A stretch of 64,000 nucleotides of DNA from Metallyticus violacea (taxonomy: Eukaryota > Arthropoda > Insecta > Mantodea > Metallyticidae). A program made the position numbers and the translations under genes. The notes under the pieces are model-generated. The model did not search any database. It was given only the letters and a program-made list of their open reading frames with translations, and was not told the DNA's origin. Positions 34,543 to 45,126 of the stretch are shown here, piece by piece; position 1 is the first letter of the stretch; every line of letters starts with the position of its first letter. The DNA lies in assembly GCA_030762175.1 (NCBI GenBank), contig CM060831.1:7066001-7130000 (forward strand), read 5' to 3'.

Positions 34543-34690
34543 GTATTCCAGCTCTTGAGCCCCCCTTCCATTTACTCACTTCCCCTCTCCAACTCGACCC
34601 TCTTCACTATAGCCATTAACCTGCTTTGTCGGGTCTTCGCTATAAATATTCCCAAATTGTGTGAGTATCTCGCATTCAATACAAAGAGGC
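34543..34690 (-). mobile_element. Reversed copy of the LINE C-terminal end
   Basis: The reverse complement reads GCGAGATACTCACACAATTT, GGGAATATTTATAGCGAAGA, CCCGACAAAGCAGGTTAATG and GTGAGTAAATGGAAGGGGGG, matching plus-strand 34238-34362 with few differences. It forms an inverted repeat with that stretch around a spacer of about 165 bp. Confidence 0.8.
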
Positions 34691-34699
34691 GTCATGGCA

Positions 34700-35235
34700 G
34701 TAGCAATGGCTGGTCCCGCTACTGTTGTAAAACAATGTCAAGATAATTCGTTGAAAAGTGGCGATAAGTTCATTGTGCAACATTTTTACTAATAAAGTTT
34801 GCAAATAATAACCAGAGGTAATAATCAAATACGTTTCATCAGCTGATTGTAGCATTAATAAAGTAACTGAAACAATTGGAGCCATGCATACATTCGTGTA
34901 TGTTTACGTAGGGTTAAAAGTAAAAGGGGGCTCATAATATCAAGGAAATTAAGCAGACTTGATATTTAGACACCTATGAAAAAAATTACAGATTGAAGCC
35001 TGTATTTGCAAACATGTGTAATGAGTAATCAATCAATTATATATAAAATAACATACATAAAGGGAAAAGTCATTACTCTTGCAGAGTTTACTAAATGAAG
35101 CTGCCGTTGAAAGAAACAAGTGCGTTCCTTTTTTCTTTACACTCATTTATAAAGTAGGACCAACTCAATACGAGTATCGATAGTATACAAAATGGCGGCA
35201 ATCGAGGTTCAAGAATGTTGCTGCTATTAAGCACG
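34700..35235. other. Unassigned DNA
   Basis: No recognised feature. Confidence 0.45.
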
Positions 35236-35239
35236 TGGG

Positions 35240-35600
35240 TTTTATTTATTTGATTCGTTATAGTTATGGTTTATTACACAGGTTTATAGTTGGAAGTAAA
35301 TTAACTGCAGCTCTGAAATTCTGCTTTGGTCTCAACAAACCTTCAGCTGAGGCCTATGCAATATTACTGGAGGCCTGCAATCTTCTCGATAACACAGTTT
35401 GTAGATTGTTTAAAATGAGGATAGGCAATTACTTTTAAATGTACATGGGCCCGAAGCTCCAGTTTGTGTTCAAACGGGAGAAATCATTTACTTCGCTGCT
35501 GTCATTGTGAGAGAGGATCGTCGATAACATTAAGAGCACTTTCAGAAATTCTGAAAACTTCATTAAATGTCAGTAACTACTGGTAAATGAAAAATATATT
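35240..35600 (+). pseudogene. Mariner M4 N-terminal fragment
   Basis: The plus strand reads LTAALKFCFGLNKPSAEAYA, ILLEACNLLDNTVCRLFKMR, the N-terminal helix-turn-helix of one mariner group (usual form EQR..IKFC.KLGK.A.E.Y..L..AYG). Further on, VREDRR and ALSEILKTS-like remnants (35500-35570) match the second helix-turn-helix of the copy at 43.9 kb. No catalytic part remains. Confidence 0.65.
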
Positions 35601-35956
35601 TTTATTTTGCAATGCTTATATATCCTGATGACTTGATTCTATATCAGAACATAATATTCCAGATTAATTTTTATTTGTTTTTCTTTTATTTATCAGTACA
35701 ACTTAAATACTACAGATTTTAAAACTGCAATACTAATGTTATAACTAACAACATTAAAACATAAAAAAAAAATAATTAAATGGGTAGTGAATATTAGCAA
35801 TACTGTTATGTTAACTACGATTTCTCCTGCAGATAGAACAGTTTTTGCTTGCTTTGGTGCACTTTCGCCTACTACCACCCGCTGTTTGGACTTCTCCTTC
35901 GTTTCTGGCGAGTAGTAATGAATCCATCTTTAATCTACAGTTTTGAAACGTTGGAA

Positions 35957-36245
35957 AACCCGCCAAGGGTGACCAGGGTCGTTAAGGCGTGGTGGACTCG
36001 TGAGCAGGAGGTCAGAGGTTCGAATCCCACCAAGACCGTTCTCCCTGACTGAGTTTTTTTTTCCCCACGTTTTTCTCAGTCCTCATAACTGGCAAATGCC
36101 AGAGAGGTACCCTAAACTTAGGCCTGGAACGTTTCCTTCTTTAAAAATATCCTTTCCCAATACATCATTTCATCTCATGTATCATCAGAGTTCACCGCCT
36201 GTGGTGCCTCAGCAGAAAAAACGGGCGCTAAACACCGTTCAAAAA
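35957..36245 (+). mobile_element. SINE B copy
   Basis: Head GGTGACCAGGGTCGTTAAGG, B-box GAGGTTCGAATCCCACCAAG, body TCCTCATAACTGGCAAATGC, CCTAAACTTAGGCCTGGAAC, ATCATCAGAGTTCACCGCCT and 3' end ACGGGCGCTAAACACCGTTC followed by an A-tail. It abuts the truncated M5 mariner on its right. Confidence 0.93.
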
Positions 36246-36811
36246 AAAAAAGTGGGAAAACTCATTGGAATTGCGTTTTCGGTCCATTGTTACCAAAAGC
36301 GGCACCCCTAGAGCGGAAAGTTTTCTCATACCCAAAACTTGGTGTAAAATGTAGTGGACTCGGCCTAACGAGGTCTTAGCAATGTCATCCAACAATGCCA
36401 TTCAATCGGCGATCATTGTGAATTTTTGCCACAATCTCATCGGTCGTGAAGTTTTGGGACATCCTGAGTACTCGTCATCTTGAGTGGATGAAGACCATTC
36501 AGCACTCCACTTTTTAACATCCGAAAACGAAGAGGAACAATCCTTTAATGTGGAATCAAACTCTTTTTACAATTATGTTGGGGTTAGAGCCTTCAGAACG
36601 AAGTACTTTATCACAGCTCGTATCTCAATTTCATCCATTTTTTAGAAAGGTCAACGCTAGTTTGTTTACACGATCGTCACAAACAAGTGACTACACTTAA
36701 GCGTCTGAAACTTTACATTGGGTTATCTAAAGAATGATAAAAGTATCATAGTAATTTGGCCATCTTAACGTCATCTCCGAGTCAGACCGAGAACTTTTAG
36801 AACACCGCTCG
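36246..36811 (-). pseudogene. Mariner M5 relic, N-terminal half
   Basis: The right end, reversed, contains GGTGTTCTAAAAGTTCTCGG, the M5 terminus, as at 45127. The minus strand then reads MDEIEIRAVIKYFVLKALTP, KEFDSTLKDCSSSFSDVKKW, SAEWSSSTQDDEYSGCPKTS (N-terminal domain) and LGRVHYILHQVLGMRKLSAL (second helix-turn-helix), VTMDRKRNSNEF. It stops at the SINE B A-tail at 36246, so the catalytic core is lost. Stops are present. Confidence 0.8.
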
Positions 36812-36814
36812 GAA

Positions 36815-37905
36815 TATCCGCGCATCTGATTACATATTGTTATATTTCTTGTGAAGATGTTTTGGGAATTAACAATGGAAAAGCGTAGGGGTATATGTAA
36901 CATACACTGTACAACCCAGGTGTGGTATATTTAACCTGGTGACATGTTTAAAGCAGCACGTTGGAGATGCGGAATATGCGAAAGAAACAGGCAAAAGATA
37001 TTGAGTTACGGAAAATTAAATACTCACTCCAGCCAACAGCAACAGTTTACGTGTGGCGGTAGCACATTCTACGGGGGTGACGTTGTGAGAACAAGGCAAT
37101 CTGCCAGCTATTATTGCATTGCCTGTAACTTTCTCGGTTCGGCTTGGAGAAACGTTAACCGAAATCTCATAACTGAAGCAATTTCCATTGCGGTAACTCA
37201 GTAATCACTGCTTCAATATATCGATCGATCCCACAGCAGCTCGCTCGCGGCATTTTTCTTCCGCTATCATTTAATTACATCTCGAATTTCCTCTTACAAT
37301 ACCAGATTTAACGACAGACGAACCTTCCTGGGGGGAAAAAATATGGATGGATATTTCGAAAAAGCCTTACCTCAACACTCTTTAGAGTGAATAGAACGCA
37401 AAGCAATCTTCAGATGAATCAACGGTTCCACATTTTGGACTTAATTTATAAAAGAGTATCCTACTGCTTAAAGAAACCCAATGGTTTAATTACATACTGT
37501 ATCTCCCTGTTCATTTTGAGGTAGGGAGGCTTCCAGAGGGGTTTTCTCGAATAGTCTCGAACCTGAATATCAAACTATTTCAGCTTTCTTATTTATAGAT
37601 TTTTACTAGACTGTGAGCCATCTATGAAAACGCTATTGCACATTGAGAGGGAGGGGGGAGGCAACACCTATTTTTTTTTTTAATGTTTTTAATATTACGC
37701 ATTATTATACGTGAATTATTGTAATTTCATTCATTCTTAAACATTAAATACTTTTGCAAATAGTTTTCAACTACTCATATGTATTCGGATATAACTTTGA
37801 GACCGTATAATATTTGCAATTTATTCACATTTTTACACCTGGACCAATTGAAATGTCTAATGGCAATGTTGTTACCTAAGTTTAATTCTATTGTTGAACA
37901 TCCCA
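36815..37905. other. Unassigned DNA, 1.1 kb
   Basis: An 86-codon plus-strand frame (36944-37204) contains several cysteines (RWRCGICERN, YYCIACNFLG) but I cannot match it. T-run at about 37670. Confidence 0.4.
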
Positions 37906-37909
37906 ATCA

Positions 37910-38590
37910 ATTTAACACACAATTTTAAGGGATATAGATGCAGAGGCTACTAAAGCAGGTGCCCTGTTGGAGGATACATGCAGCTTGCGTTATATTGCCC
38001 AGGAGCTATGAGTCAATGTCTCTTCTACACAAAGGACATACCGAAGGTTCAGGGAACTTGGCATCTTCTGCAGAAGACCAGGATCAGGTCGCAGAAGGGT
38101 GACATTTGCCAGAGATGATCACTTTCTGCGGCTGCAAGTTTTGTGTGATCGTCACACAACAGCCGGAGAAGTTCAAAATCGCTTGCAAAGGACGTCAGGA
38201 GACAATGTCAGCGTGAAAACGAGGAGATTTGAAGAAGCACATCTCACCTCTAGAAGACCAGTTGCTTAGCCAGCAAACACGCCTTGTCTTAGCTTGTCAA
38301 CATATGGAGTGAAGTGAGGAACAATTGAAAACTGTCTTATTCGGGGATGAGTCGAGGTTCAGCCTAAGATCGCCTGATTGCAGAGAAAGAGTATGGAGGA
38401 GGTCTGGAGAAAGGTAAGCCCTTTGCACCGTCTCATCGACGATGGTTTTCAAGTGAGATTCCGTCATGGTGTGGGCTAGTAACAGTGAGGAAGACAGGGT
38501 TGGTTTTTGTCGAGAACGGCGCCCTGAATGTAAACCGGTACATTCAAAAAAAATTTCAGGAGCATGTTATCCCCTATGCTGCATATGTTA
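37910..38590 (+). pseudogene. Tc1-like transposase relic
   Basis: The plus strand reads AGALLEDTCSLRYIAQEL, STQRTYRRFRELGIFCRRPG, SGRRRVTFARDDHFLRLQVL, CDRHTTAGEVQNRLQRTSGD, EEAHLTSRRPVA (paired-like DNA-binding domain with the GRRR AT-hook-like stretch), then LFGDESRFSLRSPDCRERVW, RRSGER (first catalytic D), and TGLVFVENGALNVNRYIQKK, FQEHVIPYAAYV. This is Tc1-family order. The second and third catalytic residues, which should follow PYA, are absent: at about 38580 the sequence changes to mariner-like C-terminus. Several stops and frameshifts. Confidence 0.85.
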
Positions 38591-38700
38591 GCAATAAATT
38601 TTATGCTGCTGGATATCAGGGGCTTGTGAAACGATGTGATAAGTGCCTGTTTAAGTTCTATATCCTTTTGTAACTTACTTAGAAAATATACACTCACTAG
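38580..38700 (+). pseudogene. Mariner C-terminal scrap joined to the Tc1 body
   Basis: In the same frame as the Tc1 text, SNKFYAAGYQGLVKRCDKCL continues as FKFYILL. The G.Q.LV.R.DKCLNK.GDYVEK motif is the extreme C-terminus of many mariner transposases and is not part of Tc1. The joint is at about 38577. Confidence 0.55.
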
Positions 38701-38803
38701 AAAATGTTACAATTTTTAGTTTTCGAAATAAACTTCAACGCAATTTTCTAATTAGTATTCATATTCCTTTTGTAATATAAAAACATGTATACTTTCAGCT
38801 GAG

Positions 38804-39105
38804 TGTGTCGGTCCTGGTGGTGTAGTGATAACCATACTTGTCTCCTAAACCCAAGATCGCGGGTTCGAACCCGGCCAGGACAGGTGGATTTTTTCGGGGC
38901 GTAAAAATCCTAAGTATGGCTTCCTCCGGAAGGGAAGTAAAGTCGTAGGTCCCGTGTCGTACATTTACGGCAAGAAAAAGGACCTCAAGCCTGAAAAAGA
39001 GGCCTCTGAGCAAAATTTGTCGGCCGTTTCACGCCCTGCGTTGAATGGGACGCTGATGACCTGAGCTGTTAAAGAGCGTCCATAAATAAATCATTCAAAA
39101 AAAAA
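38804..39105 (+). mobile_element. SINE A copy with target duplication
   Basis: Near-complete SINE A (TCCTGGTGGTGTAGTGATAA, GCGGGTTCGAACCCGGCCAG, full body, ACGCTGATGACCTGAGCTG, TAAATAAATC, A-tail). TTCAGCTGAG flanks it on both sides (38794-38803 and 39106-39115), a perfect 10-bp duplication. One of the least diverged SINEs here. Confidence 0.96.
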
Positions 39106-39115
39106 TTCAGCTGAG

Positions 39116-40153
39116 TTTTCCAAGAATAGTAGAACATATGTCATAATCGATAATAAATATGCATAATATGTTGTTTCGAAGGTAGCTTCAGAATTATATG
39201 ATACAATGAGAGAAATATGTATGTTGTCGATTTTAGTTTTGGGAAAATATGCTCTATATGTGCTTTCCAATTTAATTATATGTCAATTTGAAGACCTAGA
39301 AATTTGGTATCTATCACGTTTGTTTATAATGTGATTGTCAGCACTTCCATTTAATGTTAAATCGCGTAAGTTATATGTTATGAATTTCATGATGATTGTT
39401 CTAATTAGTTCTAATGATAATTGGTTAGCTAGAATGTAATTTTTAATTTTTTTCACCGGACTCTTCAATAACACCACGAGTGCTGATAATTTTTAGGTAA
39501 TTTAATTGAGGCTAAAGAATGTTGACAACAAGCGTGAGTTTGAAAGCTCAATTAAATTACAAAAAAAATTGTAAGAAAGAGGGGGATTTTGTAAGGTGAT
39601 TACAGTGCGAGAACGATGACATTTATTTATTTTAGTACAATCATTGAAGGGATAAGGTTTGCCTGTTTAATTTTTTCAAAACATGTACTAATTTAATTAG
39701 CATATATTCCAAGCAGAACCGCTTGGAGATCCAAATTATGTAAAATACATCTGAACGCTATTAAAAGTTGCCGTTTACCATCCACTATGTAATATTTCGC
39801 GCTTGTGATAAGAGCTTCTTTTGGGAGGTAGTGAGACCATCGAATTGCAGCAGAGGTAATAAAACACATTTTTATTAGTTTAAATCCAAGCTGAACTACG
39901 AAGATATCTATAACTGAACAATTAAAAACAAATGAAAATTTGAGGTTATAATAACAGTTCCAAATAAAGTTATTTATTTTAAAAATACATTTAAAGTTAA
40001 ATAATAATTTTACTATTTTTATTTATTTCATTTATCATCATTTAATGCTTTCATTGTGATAATTTATTTAACAACTTTTATAATTAATAAAAGATCCATA
40101 AACAAATTAACAAAGGAGAAAAAATATCAATTATTAGTTTTTTAAGGTCATTG
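39116..40153. other. Unassigned AT-rich DNA
   Basis: No recognised feature. Confidence 0.45.
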
Positions 40154-40165
40154 ATTGTTGAATAA

Positions 40166-40442
40166 TTTTTTTATTAGTGTTTAACGCCCGTTTTTACCAC
40201 TGAGGCACCACAGGCGATGGACACTGATGATACATGAAATGAAATATTGGGAAAACATTTTTTTTTAAAGCAAGGAAATGTTCCAGGTCTAAGTTTAGGT
40301 TACCTCCCTGGCAATTGCCATTTATGAGGACTGAGGAAAACCTGGAAAAAATCTCAGTCAGAGAGGACGGTCCTGGCGGGATTTGAACCCCAGACCTTCC
40401 GCTCGAGTCCGCGCCTCAACGACCTCGCCCACCCATGGCGGT
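40166..40442 (-). mobile_element. SINE B copy with 12-bp target duplication
   Basis: Reversed SINE B from its T-tail to the head CCGCCATGGGTGGGCGAGGT. ATTGTTGAATAA flanks it on both sides (40154-40165 and 40443-40454). Confidence 0.95.
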
Positions 40443-40759
40443 ATTGTTGAATAAGGTATCAAAGAGACTGCACATTGGCTGAAAAGCAAAAGTGTACAAT
40501 TAATCAAAGTTATTGCTAGAAACTGTTACATAGGTAATAGTTAGGCAACATATAAAATACATATCCCCCCCAAACACTAAATAACCAAACAAAGTCATAA
40601 TAAACACATCTTCCAGCCTTGTAAAAGCAAGGTTGCGATACCGTTTATAAATTAGCTGCTTTAAAATTTAACAGCTTAAATGAAAGATTTCAACGCCTTC
40701 ATTCCAAAAAATAAAAATTATGCGGCAATATTTACAGAGACTGCCTACGTAGTCTACGT

Positions 40760-40925
40760 AGCGTTTGCGACCACTAATGCGGAGGGCGTGGATTCGAATC
40801 CCGATCAGGTAAGACTTTTTTTTTCGAAGTTTTTCCTTACCCTAAGAAGGTAATTGCCAGATAGTTTTAAGGCGCCAAAAATTCCGAGTTCATTTGAGCC
40901 ATCATTAAATCATTTCATTTCGTTC
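40760..40925 (+). mobile_element. Third tRNA-derived SINE type (SINE C)
   Basis: A tRNA-like T-arm GGATTCGAATCCCGATCAGG follows CTACGTAGCGTTTGCGACCA. The body (TTTTTCCTTACCCTAAGAAG, GTAATTGCCAGATAG, AAATCATTTCATTTCGTTCA) has the SINE B plan (T-rich spacer, TTGCCAGA, ATCATTTCAT) but a different sequence. Confidence 0.55.
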
Positions 40926-40929
40926 ATCT

Positions 40930-41780
40930 CTACAGAATTTAGTCCTTGTCTACAGACGTCGCGAGAAGACCAATGGAGTCAAAGAAACACTTAAGGAGAG
41001 AAATGTTCATAAATTAACAAAAATATGAATTCTTTTTACATACCAATTCATGTTAATGCCAGGGTAAAAAGTATTGGACAAAGTATAAAAGACTAGAATT
41101 TTAAATTACGAACATGGAATAAAATTATAAAACACGTTTAGTAAGTCACAAAAAGATGCTCAAAGAAATTAACTGTTAATATAAACATTGATATCTAAAG
41201 CCTGCAAAGTACTATTATGATCCACAACCCCCTTCCCAGCGCAGCTCATATGCACGTGTCCCAAGATTTTGGCCGAAACAAAAACCAATGAAACGAGAGA
41301 GAGTGACCATTACCATAGAGTACACACATTCGGTTCCTATGGAATATTTCATTATCTGCAGTACACATCAAATCGATATCAGCAACCAGTGATATTCAAT
41401 AAGGAGGAGCTATTGTCAGAAGAGAGGCATAACCCTTAAAGATACTTTCGCAACACATCCGTTAATATCGCGCGAATCCTCGTTACGAGCAACGTAAAAT
41501 GACCCCATGCAGAATCTTGAATCACATTTGGTGACGACAGTTCCATCCATCGACCATACTCATAGGGTTATATCGAAAACAATCCCTACGTACTCACGAT
41601 ACCAAGCTATTCATTCTAATAATGTGTTAAAAGATCTTAGTCTTACTTTAAATATTTTCTAGGCAGTCGTTTGTCAATATTAACAAACGAAATAACCTTT
41701 CGCAATAATCGAATACTATACAGTTTATTTATACAAAATTATTATCTCGCTAGAAGCCCCCAAACTACGGTGTTTACCTT
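40930..41780. other. Unassigned DNA
   Basis: No recognised feature. Confidence 0.45.
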
Positions 41781-41885
41781 TTGCAATATTGGAAAGGATT
41801 CTGTGAATTCAGTCACCTGACTCGTCCACCGTACAGACCAGATCTAGTCCCCAGCGATTATGATCTTAAAAATCCACGAGGAAGA
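41781..41885 (+). pseudogene. Mariner catalytic-core scrap
   Basis: LTRPPYRPDLVPSDYDLKNP matches the mariner third-catalytic block HPPYSPDLAPSDYHLFKNL and keeps the Asp of SDY. Only ~100 bp survive; a SINE A follows immediately. Confidence 0.65.
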
Positions 41886-41902
41886 ATAGTTAATATTGTT
41901 AT

Positions 41903-42188
41903 TCATTTGTTTTATTTACGGACGCTCTTTAACATCTCAGGTCATCAGCGTCCCATTCAATTCAGGGCGTGAAACGGCCGACAAAATTTGCTCAGAGGCC
42001 TCTTCTTTCAAGCTTGAGGCTCTTTATCGTGCCGTAAATGTATGACACGGGACCCACGGCTTTAATTCCCTTCCGAAGGAAGCCATACTTAGGATTTTTA
42101 CGCCCGAAAAAAAAATTCATCGATCTTGACCGGGATCGAATCTTGGGTTTAGGAGGCAAGTATAGTTACCACTACACCAGCAGGACCA
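41903..42188 (-). mobile_element. SINE A copy
   Basis: Reversed SINE A: 3' module (CAGGTCATCAGCGTCCCATT), body (CAGAGGCCTCTTCTTTCAAG, CATACTTAGGATTTTTACGC) and head (AGGAGGCAAGTATAGTTACC, ACTACACCAGCAGGACC). The B-box area is shortened. Confidence 0.92.
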
Positions 42189-42189
42189 A

Positions 42190-43204
42190 CCGTAAAAATG
42201 GGGAGATTTGCTTATCTGCGAATTCAAAATATATATATAAAAAATAGTACAATATCTAGCATCGCATAATTTATAAAAAAAGAGGGGTGCAACTAATCTT
42301 TAGAACGTTGTGCAGAACTAAATTATGAAATTGAACAAATAACAAGAGATGAAGAAATTGTAAGTATATCGTCTTGGAACAAAACTAATAATAATGCATT
42401 CTATAATCTCTGCTTCGATTCGATTATCTCACTGCCTGCCAAAGAAGTTGTTATCACAACACGAAAATGGCATAATGAAAGAAAATTGTAGTAAATGGGA
42501 AAAATTGTAGTAAATGGTAATTGTTATAATAGTGTTCAGTTGTATTTGATTTAATTTGTCTCCACGCAATTCTGCTTGGAATAAAATTAATGTATGTTTT
42601 CAGAAAGATTCATACTCATACTTGATGTTATTACTTCGAGATCTCTCGAAATATCACAACAACTAACATTAGTTGACCTCAATTAAATTACCGAAACATT
42701 GTCAGTATGAAATAAGGTAAACGGGGGAAAGGCACTATGTAATTAAAATATAACAAGAATATTTGTTACACAAAAAAAGGCATCGAAAAGTTGTTAGTGA
42801 ACGAAAAAGGTTTACAAATCCTTATAAACGGCCAGTTTAAAACTTTTTTTCTATTAATATACGACCTGTAGGTATTTCAAATTAAATATATTATAAGATA
42901 ATAAATTAAAAAGAAGACATTTTGGCAGGAATAGGTGACTGACAATGGGGCCTTTAAATTTTCTTATAGACTGTATGTGAATATTGTAAAATTGAATACT
43001 TTCCGAAACTTTCTAAGCCGAAATTCCTTGTGGAAAAGCCAAGAGTAGCTTTTCTTTCAGGATCCTCTCGATCACTCTAAAGGCAGGAGGGTCTTGCGCT
43101 AGAGCGTGAGTACAAAAGCCCTATATAAATTACTTGTTATCTGGCAAACAAAAAAAGTATCCCCCCACTAATTTATACTAAACTCTAATGCTTTGTGTGT
43201 GTCA
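42190..43204. other. Unassigned AT-rich DNA
   Basis: No recognised feature. Confidence 0.45.
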
Positions 43205-43425
43205 TAGCACTGGCGGAATGGTCTCGTAAATGGGAGGTCAGCGGTTCAAATTTCTATAACTGAAGTTTTTCCAGAAATTTTCTCAATCATTACTGGCAAA
43301 TGTCAGATAGCTACTTTAAACTTTGGCTAACATCTTTCTTTCTTATAATTTATTTCCAAATTTATCATCAATATCCACTATCTGTGATGTCTCGTGAAAA
43401 CCCGGCGTTAAACATGATCTGAAAA
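43205..43425 (+). mobile_element. Diverged SINE B-like copy
   Basis: Head-like ACTGGCGGAATGGTCTCGTA, B-box GCGGTTCAAATTTCTATAAC, then CTCAATCATTACTGGCAAAT, CAGATAGCTACTTTAAACTT and the 3' end CCCGGCGTTAAACATGATCT. It follows the SINE B plan block by block but is much older or a separate subfamily. Confidence 0.7.
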
Positions 43426-43439
43426 TACGAATACACACT

Positions 43440-43885
43440 GAGAATGCATTAGGCAAGTTGCTATTGTCTTTTTCGAAGTAGCCCCATTGAGTTGTATGCA
43501 CTTGGCTCAACGTGTCAGCCAGTCCTGAAAGACGTGCTGGAAACAGTTTTTTGACATCGTCATTACAACCGCCTCCGCCTTCTTCACGACACTAAAACGT
43601 TCTCCCACCAGCTCGTTTTTGGGACCAAGGAACAGAGAAAAGTCATACGGAGCCAAGTCCGGGCTATATGGAGGCTATGGCATATGCGATGCTTTTTTTT
43701 TTTTTTTTTTTTGCCCAAATATAGCGCAACAACGTTGTAAACATGACGGTGTGCATTGCCATGATGAAGAATGCAGCTCAGATGCTCAAAATAGTCTTGT
43801 AATACTTTGCACTAAGCATTGTTTGCGAGGGGACTTGATGTTGATCAACCATTCCGCGACAGTCGAGATTTCCTGCTGACTGGCC
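43440..43885 (-). pseudogene. Mariner C-terminal relic, catalytic Asp to Gly
   Basis: The minus strand reads EHLSCILHHGNAHRHVYNVV (second catalytic D replaced by G in HHGNA), then a 20-base homopolymer, and YSPDLAPYDFSLFLGPKNEL, VGERFSVVKKAEAVVMT, the third catalytic D being kept in YDF. A C-terminal W.TR.AKCI.L.G block is visible near 43490. The first Asp is beyond the right edge, where an M4 copy on the other strand begins. Confidence 0.72.
43693..43712. repeat. T20 homopolymer inside a mariner relic
   Basis: Twenty consecutive T on the plus strand. Confidence 0.95.
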
Positions 43886-43889
43886 TACT

Positions 43890-44768
43890 TTGATTTTGGT
43901 AAACCGGGCAATGGCTAGGTAGGCCGTAGCTAACGGAAGAAAACATTAATATTGCTGCTGTAACTGTGACAGGGGATCCTCGAATGACACTCAGAACACT
44001 TTCAGGAATTCTGAGAATTTCACTGGACGTCGCCCAAACGTTAGTAATTGGAAAGTTGCACATGAAACGTGTTTGTGAACGGTGGTTTCCAAGACTGCTG
44101 CATGAAGGTTTGCGTATAGTTGAAGATGATGCTACAGGAAAATGTCTCTTTCAAAGGTAAAATTAATCACTGCTGATGAAAGTAGCTACATCGTTTCGAG
44201 CCTGAGAGCAAAGAGCAAAGCTTTGTGTGGAAATCATCATACATGCAAGCACATATGCCACACAAAACAAAAGTGGTTGTTTCTATTGGGAAAGTTATAG
44301 TCAGGTTTCTCGATATTTAAGGAATGATTTACAAGCATGCCGTAGCAGCACACACAACCATAATTAGGCAATGCAAGAGATGTCCTAAAAACTATGCAAG
44401 GCCTCATTTCAGTCCAACAAGCCGGATGCTACACCATAATAATGCACGGTCGCACATCGCTAGTGTTGTTGCTGAATATCTCACAAAAATCAATTTTAAG
44501 TGTTTATCACCCTCCTTATAGTCTAGATTTGGCCCTATGACTTTTTCCTTTTCCACAAAATGAAGAAACAACGACACGGGAGGTTTTTGTTTCCATTGTC
44601 AGAAGCAGTAGTGAAGGCTTCTAAATGACCTTTCTTGTCATGGTTTCTGGCATATCATTGAGAGCTGTCAAACGCTGGCACAGATGCATTACTGCTTTGA
44701 GAAATACCATATAAATTATGAGGGTATGTTGTCATAAAATTATCATCTATCTTTATTGAACAATACTC
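43890..44768 (+). pseudogene. Mariner M4 relic, most complete copy
   Basis: Plus strand: DPRMTLRTLSGILRISLDVA, LVIGKLHMKRVCERWFPRLL (second helix-turn-helix, 43970-44110), ITADESS (first catalytic D kept but Trp changed to Ser, about 44170), MPHKTKVVVSI-like, LHHNNARSHIASVVAEYLT (second catalytic D changed to N, about 44430), then PPYSLDLAL with a one-base deletion before DFFLFH. The right terminus at 44735-44768, ATCATCTATCTTTATTGAAC, is the reversed M4 repeat. The N-terminal domain is mostly missing on the left, where an opposite-strand mariner abuts. Confidence 0.8.
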
Positions 44769-45126
44769 AGAGATGCAGAACAATACTAGTAGATGCACTT
44801 TTCAACTAAACAGCTCACTGTGTTATTGGATGCGAGCCAGAGAAAATGGTTTTAACCATTCAAATTATATCTAGGGTATGGCTGGTGACTGGTCCATTTT
44901 ATTCCTTCTGGAATAACTCCAATTCTGGCTTTACGTTTTCTGTTAAGTACACCTGAAATGTCTTTCTTGAACACAATGCTCAATAATCTAGGAATGAGTG
45001 TATTTTGTATAGCAGAGAACAGTTATGTGTTCTTACCAGAATGGATATATTTTATAAGTTGCAGCAGACTACAGTATCGCTCATTCGCCTCAGTAGGTTT
45101 AAGTGCAGCCCTACTGTGAACTTCTA

